64,000 nucleotides of DNA from Apricaphanius iberus (GCA_028564705.1 JAPXFQ010001947.1:29032-93031), one strand, 5' to 3'. Numbered from the stretch's first letter, positions 22,241 to 33,606 are shown. Program-made: numbers and translations. The notes: a model not told the origin generated them from the sequence alone.

Positions 22241-25200
22241 TCACTTAGAAAGTCTAGCAGTAGTGGTATCCTGCTCTCCCTCAGCATACTTGGGAAGTCG
22301 GATCAGCCGGGCAACTGGACGAGTGTAGATCTTACCTTTGACCATAATGGCTGCTGAACGGACACGTCCATCCGATCCTTTAAAGATCTCAGTGACAGTG
22401 CCCACAGGCCAAAGAGCACGTGGAAGCTGTGGGTCCACAATGAGCACAACCTGGTTAGTGTCAAGGTCTTTGCTGTCAGTCCGCCATTTTTGACGCTCCT
22501 GGAAACTTGGGAGGTAGTGGCGGATAAACGTGGTCCAAAAGTTGTCTGCTAAGATTTGGCTATGTCTCCATCTTCTCCGTCCCAGCAGATTGGATGAACC
22601 ATAGAACACCTGGGGCAGTGAAGAATCCCTGCGTCCCATAAGAAGGAGATTCGGTGTTATAGGATCAGGGTCTGCGATATCGGAGGAGACATAACCAAGT
22701 GGCTTGGCATTCAGAATTCCTTCTATCTCCACGAGAAGGGTGTGAAGGACAGGTTCTGGTACACACTGTTCTTTGAGGATAACCTTCAGTGCTGTCTTGA
22801 CGGACTTCACCTCCCGCTCCCATGTACCTCCAAAATGCGGAGCACTAGGTGGATTAAAGCGGAAGTGGATCCTTTTTTCTGCCAACTGCTCCTGTAGCCG
22901 GGGGCCCATGTTGGAAAAAACTTCTTGTAGCTCCCGATCGGCCCCAACAAAGTTAGTGCCGTTGTCACAAAGCAGCTCGAATGGTTGGCCCCGTCTTGCA
23001 ATGAAGCGTCGGACAGACAACAAGAAGGCATCTGAGTCCAGACCTTCCAAAAGGTCTAAATGCACACATCTGGTGGTCATACACTTGTACACTATCCCCC
23101 ATCTCTTCTCCTGTCTGCGTCCAATCTTGACCAGGATTGGGCCAAAACAGTCCACTCCAGTCGAATAGAAGGGAGGCTTGTACAGGCGTAGTCGGCTCGG
23201 TGGCAGGTCAGCCATTCTGGGAATATTAGGCTTGGCACGCCAGAGTTGGCAGTCAAGGCAGGTATGTTGGAGCTTCCTGATAGCCTCTCTACCCCGAAGC
23301 ACCCAATACTGGCGTCGCATCTCTGCCAAAACACGTTCTGCACCTGGGTGGAGAAGCTGCTGGTCAAACTTCTGAATAAGAAGACGTGTGGCTGGATGAC
23401 TTGGGTCCAGAACAATAGGGTGAATAACTTCAGGCTCAAGAGTTTCAGCTCGTCTTAATCTGCCGCCGACTCTTACCAGGCCTGTGATCTCATCAAACTC
23501 CGGGGCAAGAGACGCTAAACGGCTGTCAGCTGGAACAGGCTTGTTTGCTTTTAGTGCCTTTATCTCGTCCGGAAATGATTCTAGCTGGGACTGTGCTAGA
23601 ATAGACTTCTCTGCAGCTATGACATCTGCAGCGTCATAGAGCTGGTCAGTATCTGAGTTAGCCGCCCCATTTAGGCCCCTGATAGTGGCGTGAAGAAAGT
23701 CTTGCCAAGACTGGAACTGAGAGGCATCCGGGAGCTGGGTTCTGACACTGAGCATGATGACTCCAATATACGCTGGTTTCTTCAGCTCGCATACATCAGG
23801 CTCCACAGATTGGGCAGGAGTTACTGGCCATTCATCAGGTCGCTGATAGAGGAAAGTGGGACCTGAGCTCCATCGATGTGGTTGTGTGAGGGCTGCTAAG
23901 CTCAAACCTCGAGTAAGGTCATCAGCTGGGTTTTGATGACTGTGCACATACCTCCAGTCGGCCACATTGGTCAGACTCTGAATCTCGGCTACTCTAGTTC
24001 CCACAAAAACCTTATACCGGCATGATTCAGATCGTAGCCATTGCAGTACGGTTGTGGAGTCTGACCACAGAAAAACCTTGTTAATAGGTATGGTCAGCTC
24101 TGTCTGGATCACCTCTGTCATCTGAGCACCAGTGAGGGCTGCGCTTAGCTCCAGCCGAGGCACTGACAGCTTCTTGCGTGGTGCTACTCTGGACCTGGCC
24201 CAGACAAAGGCAAGATGGATCTCTCCCTTCTCATCAATGGTGCGGAGGTAAGCCACTGCCCCGTACGCCCTTTCTGATGCATCACTGAAGACGTGTAGTT
24301 CTCTGGTAGAAGCAATGGTATCAGCACATGCAGGAGAGTAAGATCGCGGGAAGTGCAGATGCCGGAGGTTAGACAGTTCCTTTTCCCAGACCAGCCATTC
24401 CTCACGTAGATGTTCAGGTTCGATCAGATTATCCCATCCAATATCCTGCCTCCAAATATCTTGTACTAGAATCTTAGCACGAGTCGTGAACGGGATCATG
24501 AAGCCCAGCGGGTCATATTGGCTGGCTAACCTCTTGTACACATTGCGAAGTGTGGGAGGCAGAGGCTCAGTGGAGCGGTGTTTATATCCCAGAGTATCGG
24601 ATAGGCAGTTCCACTGCATGCCAAGTGTCAGCTCCTGAAGGTCAGAACTGCTCTTTGATAACCAGAGCTCACTCGCTGTTGACCTGGATTCAGGGGGAAG
24701 ATGCTCGATCACAGCTGGGAGATTGCATGCCCACTGCCTTAACTCAAATCCTCCTTCAGCAAGCATTTGGCAGAGGCTATCCACCAAATATTTGGCCTCT
24801 TCTGCTGTTGGTGTGCTGTGGAGACAATTGTCCACGTAGAAGGACTGCCCTATATTCTCAAACAGCGGTGGGCTTTTGCTAGTGCACTCTCTGATATGGT
24901 ACTGAAGAGCATAAATAGCACAGCACGGACTGCATGTAGTCCCAAATGGCAGCACTAACCACTGAAAGATAGATGGCTCTTGCTCTCTGTGCATATCTCT
25001 CCACAAGAAACGTAGTAGCGGTTGGTCAGATTGCAGAAGACGCACTTGGTGGAACATTCCTTTAATGTCCCCACTTATTGCAACCGTGTGCTGGCGGAAT
25101 CTGAACAGTACACCTAGGAGGGATGGTCCAAGTGTAGGCCCTGGCAGCAACTGATCATTGAGTGATTGTCCACGGTGCCTGAATGAACAGTTAAAAACTA

Positions 25201-28200
25201 TCCTGTCTTTACCATTATGGTGCACCATATGGTGTGGGATAAACCATGATTCTTCAGTCTGGTCAGCTTGTTCTGCAGTGATTCGAGCCACATAGCCTGC
25301 TTCTTCAAGCTTTCGGATCTCATTGCAGTAAGATTCAGCTCTCTTAGGGTCTCTAATAAGCCTACGCTCTGTATTGCGGAGATTGGATAGTACTGCTTCC
25401 TTCGGGGCATGAAGCTGAACTACCGGAGTACGGCGAAGTAGGGGCGTAGCATAACGTTGTACTCCGTTCACATGGACTCTAGTACTTGCAGACTGCAGTA
25501 GGTTGTAGGCTTGTTGGTCTTGTTTGGACCGGGTGTACACTTTCTCGCTCTGAGGTAGACTGTCTAGTTGCCATAAGCGTTCTACATTACGGACAAGCTC
25601 ATGGCGGTCCTCCACCAAAGCGAGGTGCAAGCACTGTTGTTCACTCTGTGTACCTTGAAATGGACTCATGGGGCCCTGCAGTGTCCATCCAAGCATTGTG
25701 CACATAGCAATAGGTCCACCTTCCGGTCCTTTGCGTATTGGTTGAATAGGAGTTAATAGGTGAGGTGCATCAGAGCCAATCAGAAGCATTGGCTGCGCGT
25801 GGTTCAGCTGAAGTAGAGGGAGCCCTTTAAGATGTTCATAGCGCTTCTGCAGAGCTTGAACAGGGTATGTAACTTCAGTGAGGCTGAGCTCATTGGCAGT
25901 GAAAGCGTTACTAATGTGGTATCTCTGCTCTGGTTTATCTACTGGTGATATGTCAAATGAAACAGATGAACCCACCAGGTGTTTTACGCTTTGGTGCACT
26001 GTGCGTAGGGCTAAAGTCTCTGAGTCACCTTTAATGTCCAGCTGTTGCACCACAGAAGGGAGAATAACTGTTCTTTCTGAGCCGTCGTCCAGAACAGCAT
26101 GTGCTTCCACTGACTTGTCACCACTGTGTATTAGGACACGCACAACTTTCAACATAATTCTCTGAGATCTGTTGGGGCGATCTAAATAGATTTGTGTTGA
26201 AGGAATGTTGACCATGAGCACAGCTCCAGAAGTGGCCTGGGCTGAGTCATGAAGAACAGTGAGGTGTGTCTCTTTGCAGACTTTACATGGGTGCTTTAAG
26301 TTGCAGGTGTCTGCTGCATGGTTACGTCCACATCTCCAACATCTTTTGCCCTTCTGTATCCATGTTACTATCTGATTTGTGCTAAGTTTCTTGAACTCAT
26401 TGCAGGAGTTGAGATAATGATCTGTGTTGTTACAGTGTGGGCAATAAGCTATTGGTTTGGTGTTGCCCTTAAACGGCGTGGATAATGAAGGCTGTGGTTT
26501 ATCATTGAGGGTCAGCAGAACTGGTGTAGACCTTTCCCTAGGCTGTCCAGTCTTATTTGGCTTCATGGCTTTATAAGATTCAGTATAAAAGAGTGAAGCA
26601 GCACGACTGGAGATTCGTTTTGCCTGTGACTTGATCTGCAGCCAGGCAGCCAAGTCAGGGAGGGTATACGTCATGTCCGTACCAGTCTGTATGATGCCAC
26701 GGCTTATACAGTGTTCAACAAAGTTATCACGAAGATTTGCAGGCATTTTGCTCAGAAGGCGATCCACATGTGATCCACACATTAGCTCATAGCCATTTTG
26801 ACCCTCAAGTGTCCTTAGCATACCCACTAAAGTCTGTATAGCTAGAGCAAAGCCATCAAATGCAGCGGCATCTCCTGGTTTGAATGCTGGCATGTTCAAG
26901 ATGGCGCCCAGTTCTGATTGGACAAGCTGTCGTGGCTGACCATACTTGTCTTGGAGCGCTCGAAGAGCAGCAGTGTAGGGCTGAGGGTGGTACATGTACG
27001 CTTTAGCTAATAGCAGAGCGCTAGGAAACTTTAGCTGTCCAAGTAGCACCTGGTACTTGTATGCCTCACCAAGATGAGTGTGGCTGCTCACAAGGTTTTC
27101 GAGAGCCATCTTAAGTAAGGCAAAGTCACTCTCACGTCCGCTTTCAAATAGGGGCAATGAAGGTCTGGGAATGCCATATGCTGAGGCAATCAGTAGATCA
27201 GCTCCGGGTAGAGGTACACGACCTGGCTGGGGAACTGTAGAAACTGTAGCAGCTGGATATGACATAGGAGAGTAACCAGATGATGCTTGGAATTTAGTGT
27301 CTGGTGGAGCTGGGACATGATATGTATGCTGCGGAGGGATAACTGACGGCTGTGGCAGTGACTGCAGTGCAGGAGCAGAGAGAGGTTGGACTGGCCAAGA
27401 GGAAGAGACACTTGATGGCACTATTGGTGGTGGTACCACGCTTGGTTGTGAGGCTATAGCTGCAGCTGGGGCTGAAGCTGGTTGTTGATAGGTATAGTGA
27501 GTCTGTCCATGAGGTGTGTTGACTGTACGTGTAATAGGTGCAGCAACCTGTTGAGTATTAAAAGTAGGCTGAGTGGACACAGGTGGGTTACTCACTTTTG
27601 GTTGAGATGGTGAGATGTAACTGCCAGGATTCAATGGTGGCTCAGGTACAGCACTGTTTCCATCTGTAGAGAGAAGTGAGGTGACCAGTTTAGACATCTT
27701 TAGTTTTTTCTCTGCCTCCTGTAAACGACGGCTCCTGTCCTGCCGCTTATGTAAAGCCTCTTTAGCCTGAAGTGCTTCCTCTTGTACACGCTGGGCCTCC
27801 TTTACTTTGATCTGCAAACGGTGATACTCCAAATCAGCCGTAGAGTCCTCTTCCAACTGCCGCTTGAGGTCCTCTAGCTCAATTTGCCTTATCCCTTCCT
27901 CCAGAAGAGCAGACTGCACACTGTCCAGAGATTCAGAGGGAGGGTAGTGGCCGATAGAAGAGACAGCTCTTCTACTAGATTTGAATGTAGAGCAGGACTT
28001 AGAACTGACTGATTCCCTAGTTCGACGATGGCTACTGGAGCAAACTGAAGCAGCTGCAGGATGAGGCAGTATTGATCTATATCCAACATCATAAGCTTCT
28101 AGGTATGAGGGCAGGCGACGGTCTCGGCGGGGCCTCTCCTCAGGCTCTGGGCTGTCTGCAGGTGCTTCTGCCATACTGTATGCTGGGGTGCTCTCAATTC

Positions 28201-28246
28201 GGCTCGAAGGACCAAATGAAGTGGAGGCACTATACCTAGAGCCCAC
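22241..28246 (-). CDS. BEL/Pao retrotransposon Gag-Pol polyprotein, uninterrupted
   Basis: One frame of 2001 codons. In order: coiled-coil, Glu/Lys-rich N-terminus; Pro/Gln-rich linker; DUF1759-type Gag (about residues 360-560); zinc knuckles (HCNNTDHYLNSC and CWRCGRNHAADTC, about 598-655); aspartic protease DUF1758 with AVLDDGSERT (about 717); reverse transcriptase with GDIKGMFHQV (about 1060) and active site YVDN (about 1134, where YxDD is usual); RNase H region with VFSDASERAYG (about 1318); HHCC integrase finger (about 1620-1670); DDE integrase with GVDCFGP, CDNGTNFVG and WEREVK (about 1700-1810); and a DUF5641 C-terminus. The full domain set and length are typical of BEL/Pao. The nominal start lies in the LTR, and the first codons run across the presumed primer-binding site. 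The MAEAP methionine about 25 codons in is the likelier start. The frame looks intact, but the 5' LTR is truncated. Confidence 0.95.
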   Translation of the reverse strand: MGSRYSASTSFGPSSRIESTPAYSMAEAPADSPEPEERPRRDRRLPSYLEAYDVGYRSILPHPAAASVCSSSHRRTRESVSSKSCSTFKSSRRAVSSIGHYPPSESLDSVQSALLEEGIRQIELEDLKRQLEEDSTADLEYHRLQIKVKEAQRVQEEALQAKEALHKRQDRSRRLQEAEKKLKMSKLVTSLLSTDGNSAVPEPPLNPGSYISPSQPKVSNPPVSTQPTFNTQQVAAPITRTVNTPHGQTHYTYQQPASAPAAAIASQPSVVPPPIVPSSVSSSWPVQPLSAPALQSLPQPSVIPPQHTYHVPAPPDTKFQASSGYSPMSYPAATVSTVPQPGRVPLPGADLLIASAYGIPRPSLPLFESGRESDFALLKMALENLVSSHTHLGEAYKYQVLLGQLKFPSALLLAKAYMYHPQPYTAALRALQDKYGQPRQLVQSELGAILNMPAFKPGDAAAFDGFALAIQTLVGMLRTLEGQNGYELMCGSHVDRLLSKMPANLRDNFVEHCISRGIIQTGTDMTYTLPDLAAWLQIKSQAKRISSRAASLFYTESYKAMKPNKTGQPRERSTPVLLTLNDKPQPSLSTPFKGNTKPIAYCPHCNNTDHYLNSCNEFKKLSTNQIVTWIQKGKRCWRCGRNHAADTCNLKHPCKVCKETHLTVLHDSAQATSGAVLMVNIPSTQIYLDRPNRSQRIMLKVVRVLIHSGDKSVEAHAVLDDGSERTVILPSVVQQLDIKGDSETLALRTVHQSVKHLVGSSVSFDISPVDKPEQRYHISNAFTANELSLTEVTYPVQALQKRYEHLKGLPLLQLNHAQPMLLIGSDAPHLLTPIQPIRKGPEGGPIAMCTMLGWTLQGPMSPFQGTQSEQQCLHLALVEDRHELVRNVERLWQLDSLPQSEKVYTRSKQDQQAYNLLQSASTRVHVNGVQRYATPLLRRTPVVQLHAPKEAVLSNLRNTERRLIRDPKRAESYCNEIRKLEEAGYVARITAEQADQTEESWFIPHHMVHHNGKDRIVFNCSFRHRGQSLNDQLLPGPTLGPSLLGVLFRFRQHTVAISGDIKGMFHQVRLLQSDQPLLRFLWRDMHREQEPSIFQWLVLPFGTTCSPCCAIYALQYHIRECTSKSPPLFENIGQSFYVDNCLHSTPTAEEAKYLVDSLCQMLAEGGFELRQWACNLPAVIEHLPPESRSTASELWLSKSSSDLQELTLGMQWNCLSDTLGYKHRSTEPLPPTLRNVYKRLASQYDPLGFMIPFTTRAKILVQDIWRQDIGWDNLIEPEHLREEWLVWEKELSNLRHLHFPRSYSPACADTIASTRELHVFSDASERAYGAVAYLRTIDEKGEIHLAFVWARSRVAPRKKLSVPRLELSAALTGAQMTEVIQTELTIPINKVFLWSDSTTVLQWLRSESCRYKVFVGTRVAEIQSLTNVADWRYVHSHQNPADDLTRGLSLAALTQPHRWSSGPTFLYQRPDEWPVTPAQSVEPDVCELKKPAYIGVIMLSVRTQLPDASQFQSWQDFLHATIRGLNGAANSDTDQLYDAADVIAAEKSILAQSQLESFPDEIKALKANKPVPADSRLASLAPEFDEITGLVRVGGRLRRAETLEPEVIHPIVLDPSHPATRLLIQKFDQQLLHPGAERVLAEMRRQYWVLRGREAIRKLQHTCLDCQLWRAKPNIPRMADLPPSRLRLYKPPFYSTGVDCFGPILVKIGRRQEKRWGIVYKCMTTRCVHLDLLEGLDSDAFLLSVRRFIARRGQPFELLCDNGTNFVGADRELQEVFSNMGPRLQEQLAEKRIHFRFNPPSAPHFGGTWEREVKSVKTALKVILKEQCVPEPVLHTLLVEIEGILNAKPLGYVSSDIADPDPITPNLLLMGRRDSSLPQVFYGSSNLLGRRRWRHSQILADNFWTTFIRHYLPSFQERQKWRTDSKDLDTNQVVLIVDPQLPRALWPVGTVTEIFKGSDGRVRSAAIMVKGKIYTRPVARLIRLPKYAEGEQDTTTARLSK

Positions 28247-28780
28247 TAAATAATTTTAACTGGTTGAGGCGGAAACAGTATGGCTTGATTCCGGTTAGTG
28301 AATCAGGACTGGAGAGGGATAGCTTTTAAGCTTATTTATTTATGAACATGTGCAGTATAAGTGGTCTGCAATACAAACAGAGCAAAACAACAATAAATAC
28401 ATTTACATATTTGCAATAAGGCGATAAGTGTTTATCATTATTTGCTAACGGAGAAATAAACTATTATCATCATCCGAAACAAACAGATTTAACAGGCAGA
28501 CTATGTAAAGTCCACATAATGAGGATAAATCAAGATTGGGGTATGTAAAACAAGCATGTAAACATGTAAGTTGCAGTAACATACCTAAACATTAACCCAA
28601 ACAGACAATATAAGTGATGCCTAATTAGCATTAGAAGATTAACCAGAAGAAAACATCCAAAATATGGAAATTAACTAAATTACCCAAAAAAACACAATAG
28701 CAGACTATTGTTTAAGGTCAAACTGAAACATTTCACTCACTTCTGTTGTCCATAACGCACGAAAAACATGTTCATGTTGG
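28217..28780 (-). repeat. 5' LTR of BEL/Pao element A, truncated
   Basis: It matches 21,476-22,060. On the element strand it ends in CACTTCA, followed by TTTGGTCCTTCGAGCC, the position expected for the primer-binding site. Similarity stops at 28,780, about 150 bp short of the U3 start seen in the 3' LTR, so the TATA-like box is missing. Beyond it begins coding sequence of another BEL element. Confidence 0.75.
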
Positions 28781-28807
28781 AATGCTGAATGTATAGGTTA
28801 GTCCCAG

Positions 28808-29446
28808 TCACATTTCATCCAGCATAGTTCCTGTAAGAGCATTTTGGCTGGGAATATGAGAGGTGCACGGAATCCTAGGGGATAATAGATAGAGCTGATT
28901 ATGGATAACATACCCCTTTTGGTGGAAGGCTTCTCCTTGATTTTGAACTTGAAACTGTCTGTTTTTGATGCACCACTGCAAACCTAAAGCTCTGTCCACA
29001 GGCAGCGCATCTCTGGCTAAATCAAGCTCCCTCACGGTTTGAGAACTTAACTCCCCTGGAATACTTTGAAGTACAATTCGACTGTTGCTGATCCATTGGG
29101 TTAGACTGAATCCTCTTCTGCTGCAAATGGTTATGAGGTCCTTGACCATTGCGGCAGAATCCTCCTCGGAAGATGGACTCTTTAGAAGGTCATCGATGTA
29201 GAAATTTTTGATAACTATCTCAATCATATCTGGTGAAAAGTTGGTCTGGTTATCCTCAGCAGTCTTTCTGAGTGCAAAGCAAATGCAGCTTGGAGAGGAA
29301 ACTGCTCCAAATAAATCGACAGTCATGCGATATTCTTTCAGGTCTTGTTCAAGATTACCTTCGGGCCACCACCGCAAAAAGTCCACATGTTCCTCAGTTA
29401 CCTGTACTTGATGGAACATGGCCTTTATGTCAGCCAGTAAGGCCAT
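28808..29446 (-). pseudogene. BEL element B reverse transcriptase core
   Basis: The 212-codon frame contains ADIKAMFHQVQV, the FGAVSSPSCICFALRKTA palm segment and the FYIDDLLKS active site. It therefore retains a canonical YIDD, unlike element A. It continues through GFSLTQWISN and LGLQWC, normal for Pao RTs. It is separated from the upstream RT part at 29,462 by a stop or frame change and ends in unrelated residues near 28,830. It is non-functional in this state. Confidence 0.8.
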
Positions 29447-29461
29447 GTTTTCTTGTCTAAA

Positions 29462-29920
29462 TCACATCAGGACCCCTACCAATGAACTGGTTAGGTTGGA
29501 ACCTTGCAAAAGTTGACTGTTGAGTGAAACAAACACAACCCGTAGCTTATGTTTCCTTGGGTGATATACACCATAATGTGGTATATACTTAACTTGGCCT
29601 TTTATCGCCAGTAACTGATGCTGCAGTACCTGTTCATCATAGCTGTTATTAATGGCATCAGTGATTAAGTTGGTGTACACTTTATGAAAGCCTATATTTC
29701 TGTGCAGTTTCTTTTTCAGACCAAGGATGTGTTGCATAGCAACAGAGATGTTTGGCATTGTGACATCTTCCCTTCTGAAGGGCAGGTGTAATTTGTAATT
29801 ACCGTTTTCAAGTTGAGCAGAGTGTTCCATTATGTCTAGGAACCTTTTTTCTTCTCTTGACATGTTCTCTTGCTCGGTAAAGGTTATGTAATTGAAGTCC
29901 TGGTTATATTGGCTGGTCAA
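29462..29920 (-). pseudogene. BEL element B protease-RT linker and RT N-terminus
   Basis: The frame reads SREEKRFLDIMEHSAQLENG, LPFRREDVTMPN, AMQHILGLKKKL and HYGVYHPRKHKLRVVFVSLN. It ends in SNLTSSLVGVLM, the segment before the DIKAMFHQ block in Pao RT. A stop precedes the frame of the next block. Family assignment is by motif order. Confidence 0.75.
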
Positions 29921-30199
29921 CAGCTACTCAATCCTGTCAACTACAGTCCTGTTAGCGTGAACTGATGGTCAGCCAGTCTCACCATCATTGCAACCTTGTA
30001 CCGAGCCATTTATAACCCATCCTAGTAAAATTTTGACTGCATAGGGCCCATCACACTGGCTGTTAACCAAATCCCATGGTTCTATCATCTTGGATGCATT
30101 GGTGCCAACAAGAAGATACACATCAGCATTTATATGAGCCATTTAGCTAGCTCCTCTTCACTGATGTTGTATTCCTCCTTGAGTGAACACACAAGGAAG

Positions 30200-31190
30200 T
30201 TAATAGAAATGTTTGCTAGATAATCCTGAAATAATTTCCAGGCCTTTAATGATGGATGTTGTCATAGTTTCATTATGACCCATGGTACGAAGATGAATCT
30301 GAGTGTTTTGTCCTTGAATGTTTAACTTCTGAAGAAGCTTTTGTGAGCAGAAAGTGTCTGTGGTCCCTGCATACAGAAAAGCATATGTTTTAATAACTTT
30401 AGTTCCCTTTGAACTCTTCACTTGAATAGGCAAGATGGGAAGAATACCATTATGGTGTCTAGCCCCCGTTTGACCACAAGTGGAGGAGGGTTTGCAGTTT
30501 ACAGATAATTGAGGTGATCCGTATCCTGTTGTCCAATATGCAGAATATTGGGATGCATTTGACTACAGTGTTTGCAAGTGATGCGCTTATCAATAACTTC
30601 TACTTAAGTCTCCTGTGTTCAAGCAGCCAAAGCATAGGTCTTTCTCCTTTAAAAAGTCCAATGTTTCTGGGTGTGCCCACTCTCCTAGTTGACCTAGTAT
30701 GATCATCCTTTGCACAATACAAGCACGTAGAGGAGCTTATTTTGGTGGGATCCTCTTTATCTTTGTAAGCAACCATTTTGTAACCATCTTTAACTGAAAC
30801 ATGAGTGGCAAAGATGTCTCTTTTCAACTGTGATTTATTTTCAGATTTGCTTGGCTTAAATATTCCTTTAACAGATTGAGTGTCCTGAATGATCCCAAAA
30901 ACTGGATCTGAAGTAATCCTGATCTGCTGCTCAATGAAGTCAACAATGTGTAGGAAATGTGCCCTTTGACCAGTTCGTTCAAGGATTTCATTTGCTTTTG
31001 TCCTCCACTTTTCTCTAAGTTTGTAGGGAATCTTCTGAATCAGAATCCTCATTTTAACTGGGATGCTTAATTCCTCCAAGTATCGCAATTCTTCCATAGC
31101 ATTGCAGCACTCACAAAGGAAAAGTCCATATGCCTTTAGTGCTTTAACATCCTCACTTGTGATACCTGGCCAGCCGGTGACCTTTTCCAT
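30200..31190 (-). pseudogene. BEL element B Gag (DUF1759) and protease remnants
   Basis: 31,190-30,600 reads MEKVTGWPGITSEDVKALKA, then ELSIPVKMRILIQKIPYKLR and CLYCAKDDHTRSTR, that is DUF1759-type Gag with a zinc-knuckle remnant. 30,433-30,200 is the protease region, with FLYAGTTDTFCSQKLL where the family motif is LLDxGSxxSF. The catalytic Asp is not at the expected place, so the protease is probably dead. Frames change between blocks. Confidence 0.7.
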
Positions 31191-32420
31191 ATAGGCTGCC
31201 GTTACATTGAATTAATTTCCAAAATGTTCCTTGAGCAACTGCTTGGCTACAGCATATCCCTTTTCTGCAGTTATGTGAAGACAACTGCATACCATGTCTC
31301 ATGGTTGTCCTCTGGTGTACTGCTCAAGGTAGTACAGACAGTCTCCTGAGGAGATGCAAGCTGCTGTGAAGGCTGGGAATGGTGGCGCATGAGGATTGAG
31401 CGGAGTAGGCTTGACCTTGGGCTTGGCCCCCTTTCTGAAATAAGACTCCATTCCATCAGAGTGCTTGGAAGGCATGCTGCATCTGCTACTGGCTTGTAGC
31501 ACCGTTAGCTTTGCATTAGCAACCTCTATTTTGGTTTCCAGCTGCAGTTCTTATTTTCTCTTTAACAGATATTCCTGTTCTTCCAGGGCATGATTTTCCT
31601 TTAAAGCATCAGGACAAGCCAAGACTGCAGCTCTTTCTGCTTCTGCTCGAATGCGCACAGAAGTTGTGTTTTTTTTTGCTGCTAGGAGAGGAATATGTAA
31701 CTGAGGAACCTGTTTGATGCCATGGTTTCCTAGTTCTTAAAGAAACATTTGAGATGCTGTCATGAGGTTCAATTTGAGGCTCCCTTTCCTCTGTAACATC
31801 ACCTGAAACTTTATGTGGAGCTTCACTGCCACTTTCAATCTTATTTTCATTTACTTTGTGGCATTCAATGTCAATATTGATGTCTAGTTCCTTAGTAGGA
31901 GCAGTAAAAGTCTCAGCATCTCCAAAATATTTTCCAGTAACATATTAACTCTGAATTTCACCCATATTTTGTTCAGCATCAAATACAACAGCTGTGCAAC
32001 CTTTAGCTTCAAACCAACCGTTTCTGAGTATCAGCAACAAAATCATGGAATTCACCATTTTAGGTTGATACCGTATATCACGTTTTTGTGCTTCATCAAC
32101 AGGCAATAAATCCAACAAGACTTTGTGTCCCTGCTGTGTTTCTTCAGACAAACAGAAACCTTTTAAATTCATTTTGAACCTCATTTACACACTCTTTATT
32201 TCCTTTATTTCCTTCCTGAGATCACTCGCAGTAATGCTTTATCTTAATTTGGAAAGTTTATTTATTTTGGTCTTTCTTTCGTATTCTAAATTAGTTATTT
32301 TCTCCAATAACGCCTTGGCTGTTAATTTAGTCTCTCGTTTCTTCTCTGTCTCACCTTACGTTTTCAGCTCTTCGCGCACATTAAAGTCTGTTCAGCTTTT
32401 TTTCTCTTCTGACATGTTGT
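31191..32420 (-). pseudogene. BEL element B Gag N-terminal region, broken
   Basis: Between about 32,415 and 31,191 the minus strand shows, across several frames, a Lys/Glu-rich segment (KRRETKLTAKALLEKI and similar). Then come LSEETQQGHKVLLDLLPVDE (31,945-32,184) and acidic and basic linker sequence. This is how fish BEL Gag proteins begin. Stops and frameshifts are frequent. Confidence 0.55.
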
Positions 32421-33598
32421 CCAAAAGTCAATTGTTTGTTTATAAACACGCAAAACTGATATTTTGTATCAACGCAAATGTCACGTATCGATGTGACACA
32501 TTTTACAGCCATTGCAAAACTGCTACCAATGCATTGGTTTTACGCTGGTACGTGTGCACACAGTATATAGGAATGGCCATTCATAAACAGCGCTGAACCA
32601 CATACCCCAATGGTGCGTTGGCCGGCATACGATACTCTGATGTCCGCTGCAGGTAAACCCGGTTGCTCCAAAGAGCACGATCCAGTGTCATCCCGCGCAG
32701 CCTCTGGAGGCCTGTTGCTGTTATGGCTCCAGTGCAGCTCAGATTCCGCTGCGAGACACTACCGATAGTTCCATTAGCTCCTGTAAAGCCTCCTTCCAGG
32801 AGGAAACAGGCGTTTTCACAGAGAAAGTAAAAAATCCAACAAAAAAGTGTTTTAATCTGCCAGTGATGTCACTAGTTGAACTAGTTGAATATAGAATCAA
32901 TATTGAATTAATCACATTAAAATGGCATTCAGTTTTATTGATCAAAGTCATATTGTATGCATCAAAGATTAATTTGTTGCTACAATTAGGTGTTCAGTTG
33001 TTGAGCCCACCTAACTTACTACTGCCCGTGCTCACAGCCTAAGAGTCTTCCCACTCAGTGTTAGAATGAAAAAAATGAATTCTGTCAAACATGTAACATC
33101 TGTCAACTTTAAGTTAGTGTGTTTGCCCAGAAATCTTCAGTGTGTGGATCAGATGCCAAACTGGTTGCAGCTCTTCTACAAAAACCATCCTCCAATGCAC
33201 CAATGAGAAGAGTTAAGGGATTTCTTTCTCTTTTTCTCAAAAAGCAAATGTTTGTAAAAGTTCGAGTATTCAGAATGTTTTTATCTGTATCCATCAAAAA
33301 TACATGACTTGTTTATTAATATCTTGTGGAAAAAATAGAGCCTCACATGCTTTAGAAAAATAACCTAATAAAGGCAGTTCTCAAGCTGCTCATCTTCAGG
33401 ACTTTTAGGACTGCAGCATTTAATAAATCCTCTTGTTGGGTTATGAGTTTCTCTGCCACCCTTGCGGTAAATCTAAGATACAGAGAACACATAAACAAAT
33501 GCCTGCAAAAAGAGGATATTTGTTGACATAATTGTGAGCTGTGCAAGTGGTTGGGTGGCACAAAATCCAAATGAAGAGCTATAGAGACGCAGCAAACA
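32421..33598. other. No gene recognised
   Basis: This is probably in part the 5' leader of BEL element B, then unassigned AT-rich DNA. Overlapping 60-70-codon frames at 33,109-33,307 on both strands have no recognisable domain. Confidence 0.35.
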
Positions 33599-33606
33599 CT
33601 TCCAAG

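Larger units (their letters stand above)
28781..32420 (-). mobile_element. BEL/Pao element B, decayed and truncated
   Basis: This is a different BEL family from element A, in the same orientation. Going leftward it has a Gag start near 32,415 and a Lys-rich N-terminal region. Next come DUF1759 Gag (31,190-30,600), protease (30,433-30,200), RT N-terminus (29,920-29,462) and RT core (29,446-28,808). There it stops at the truncated LTR of element A. RNase H, integrase and both LTRs are missing from the window. Confidence 0.8.

Noticed and set aside
22773..28092. Many short frames on both strands inside the BEL polyprotein
   Set aside because: Shadows of the 2001-codon frame.
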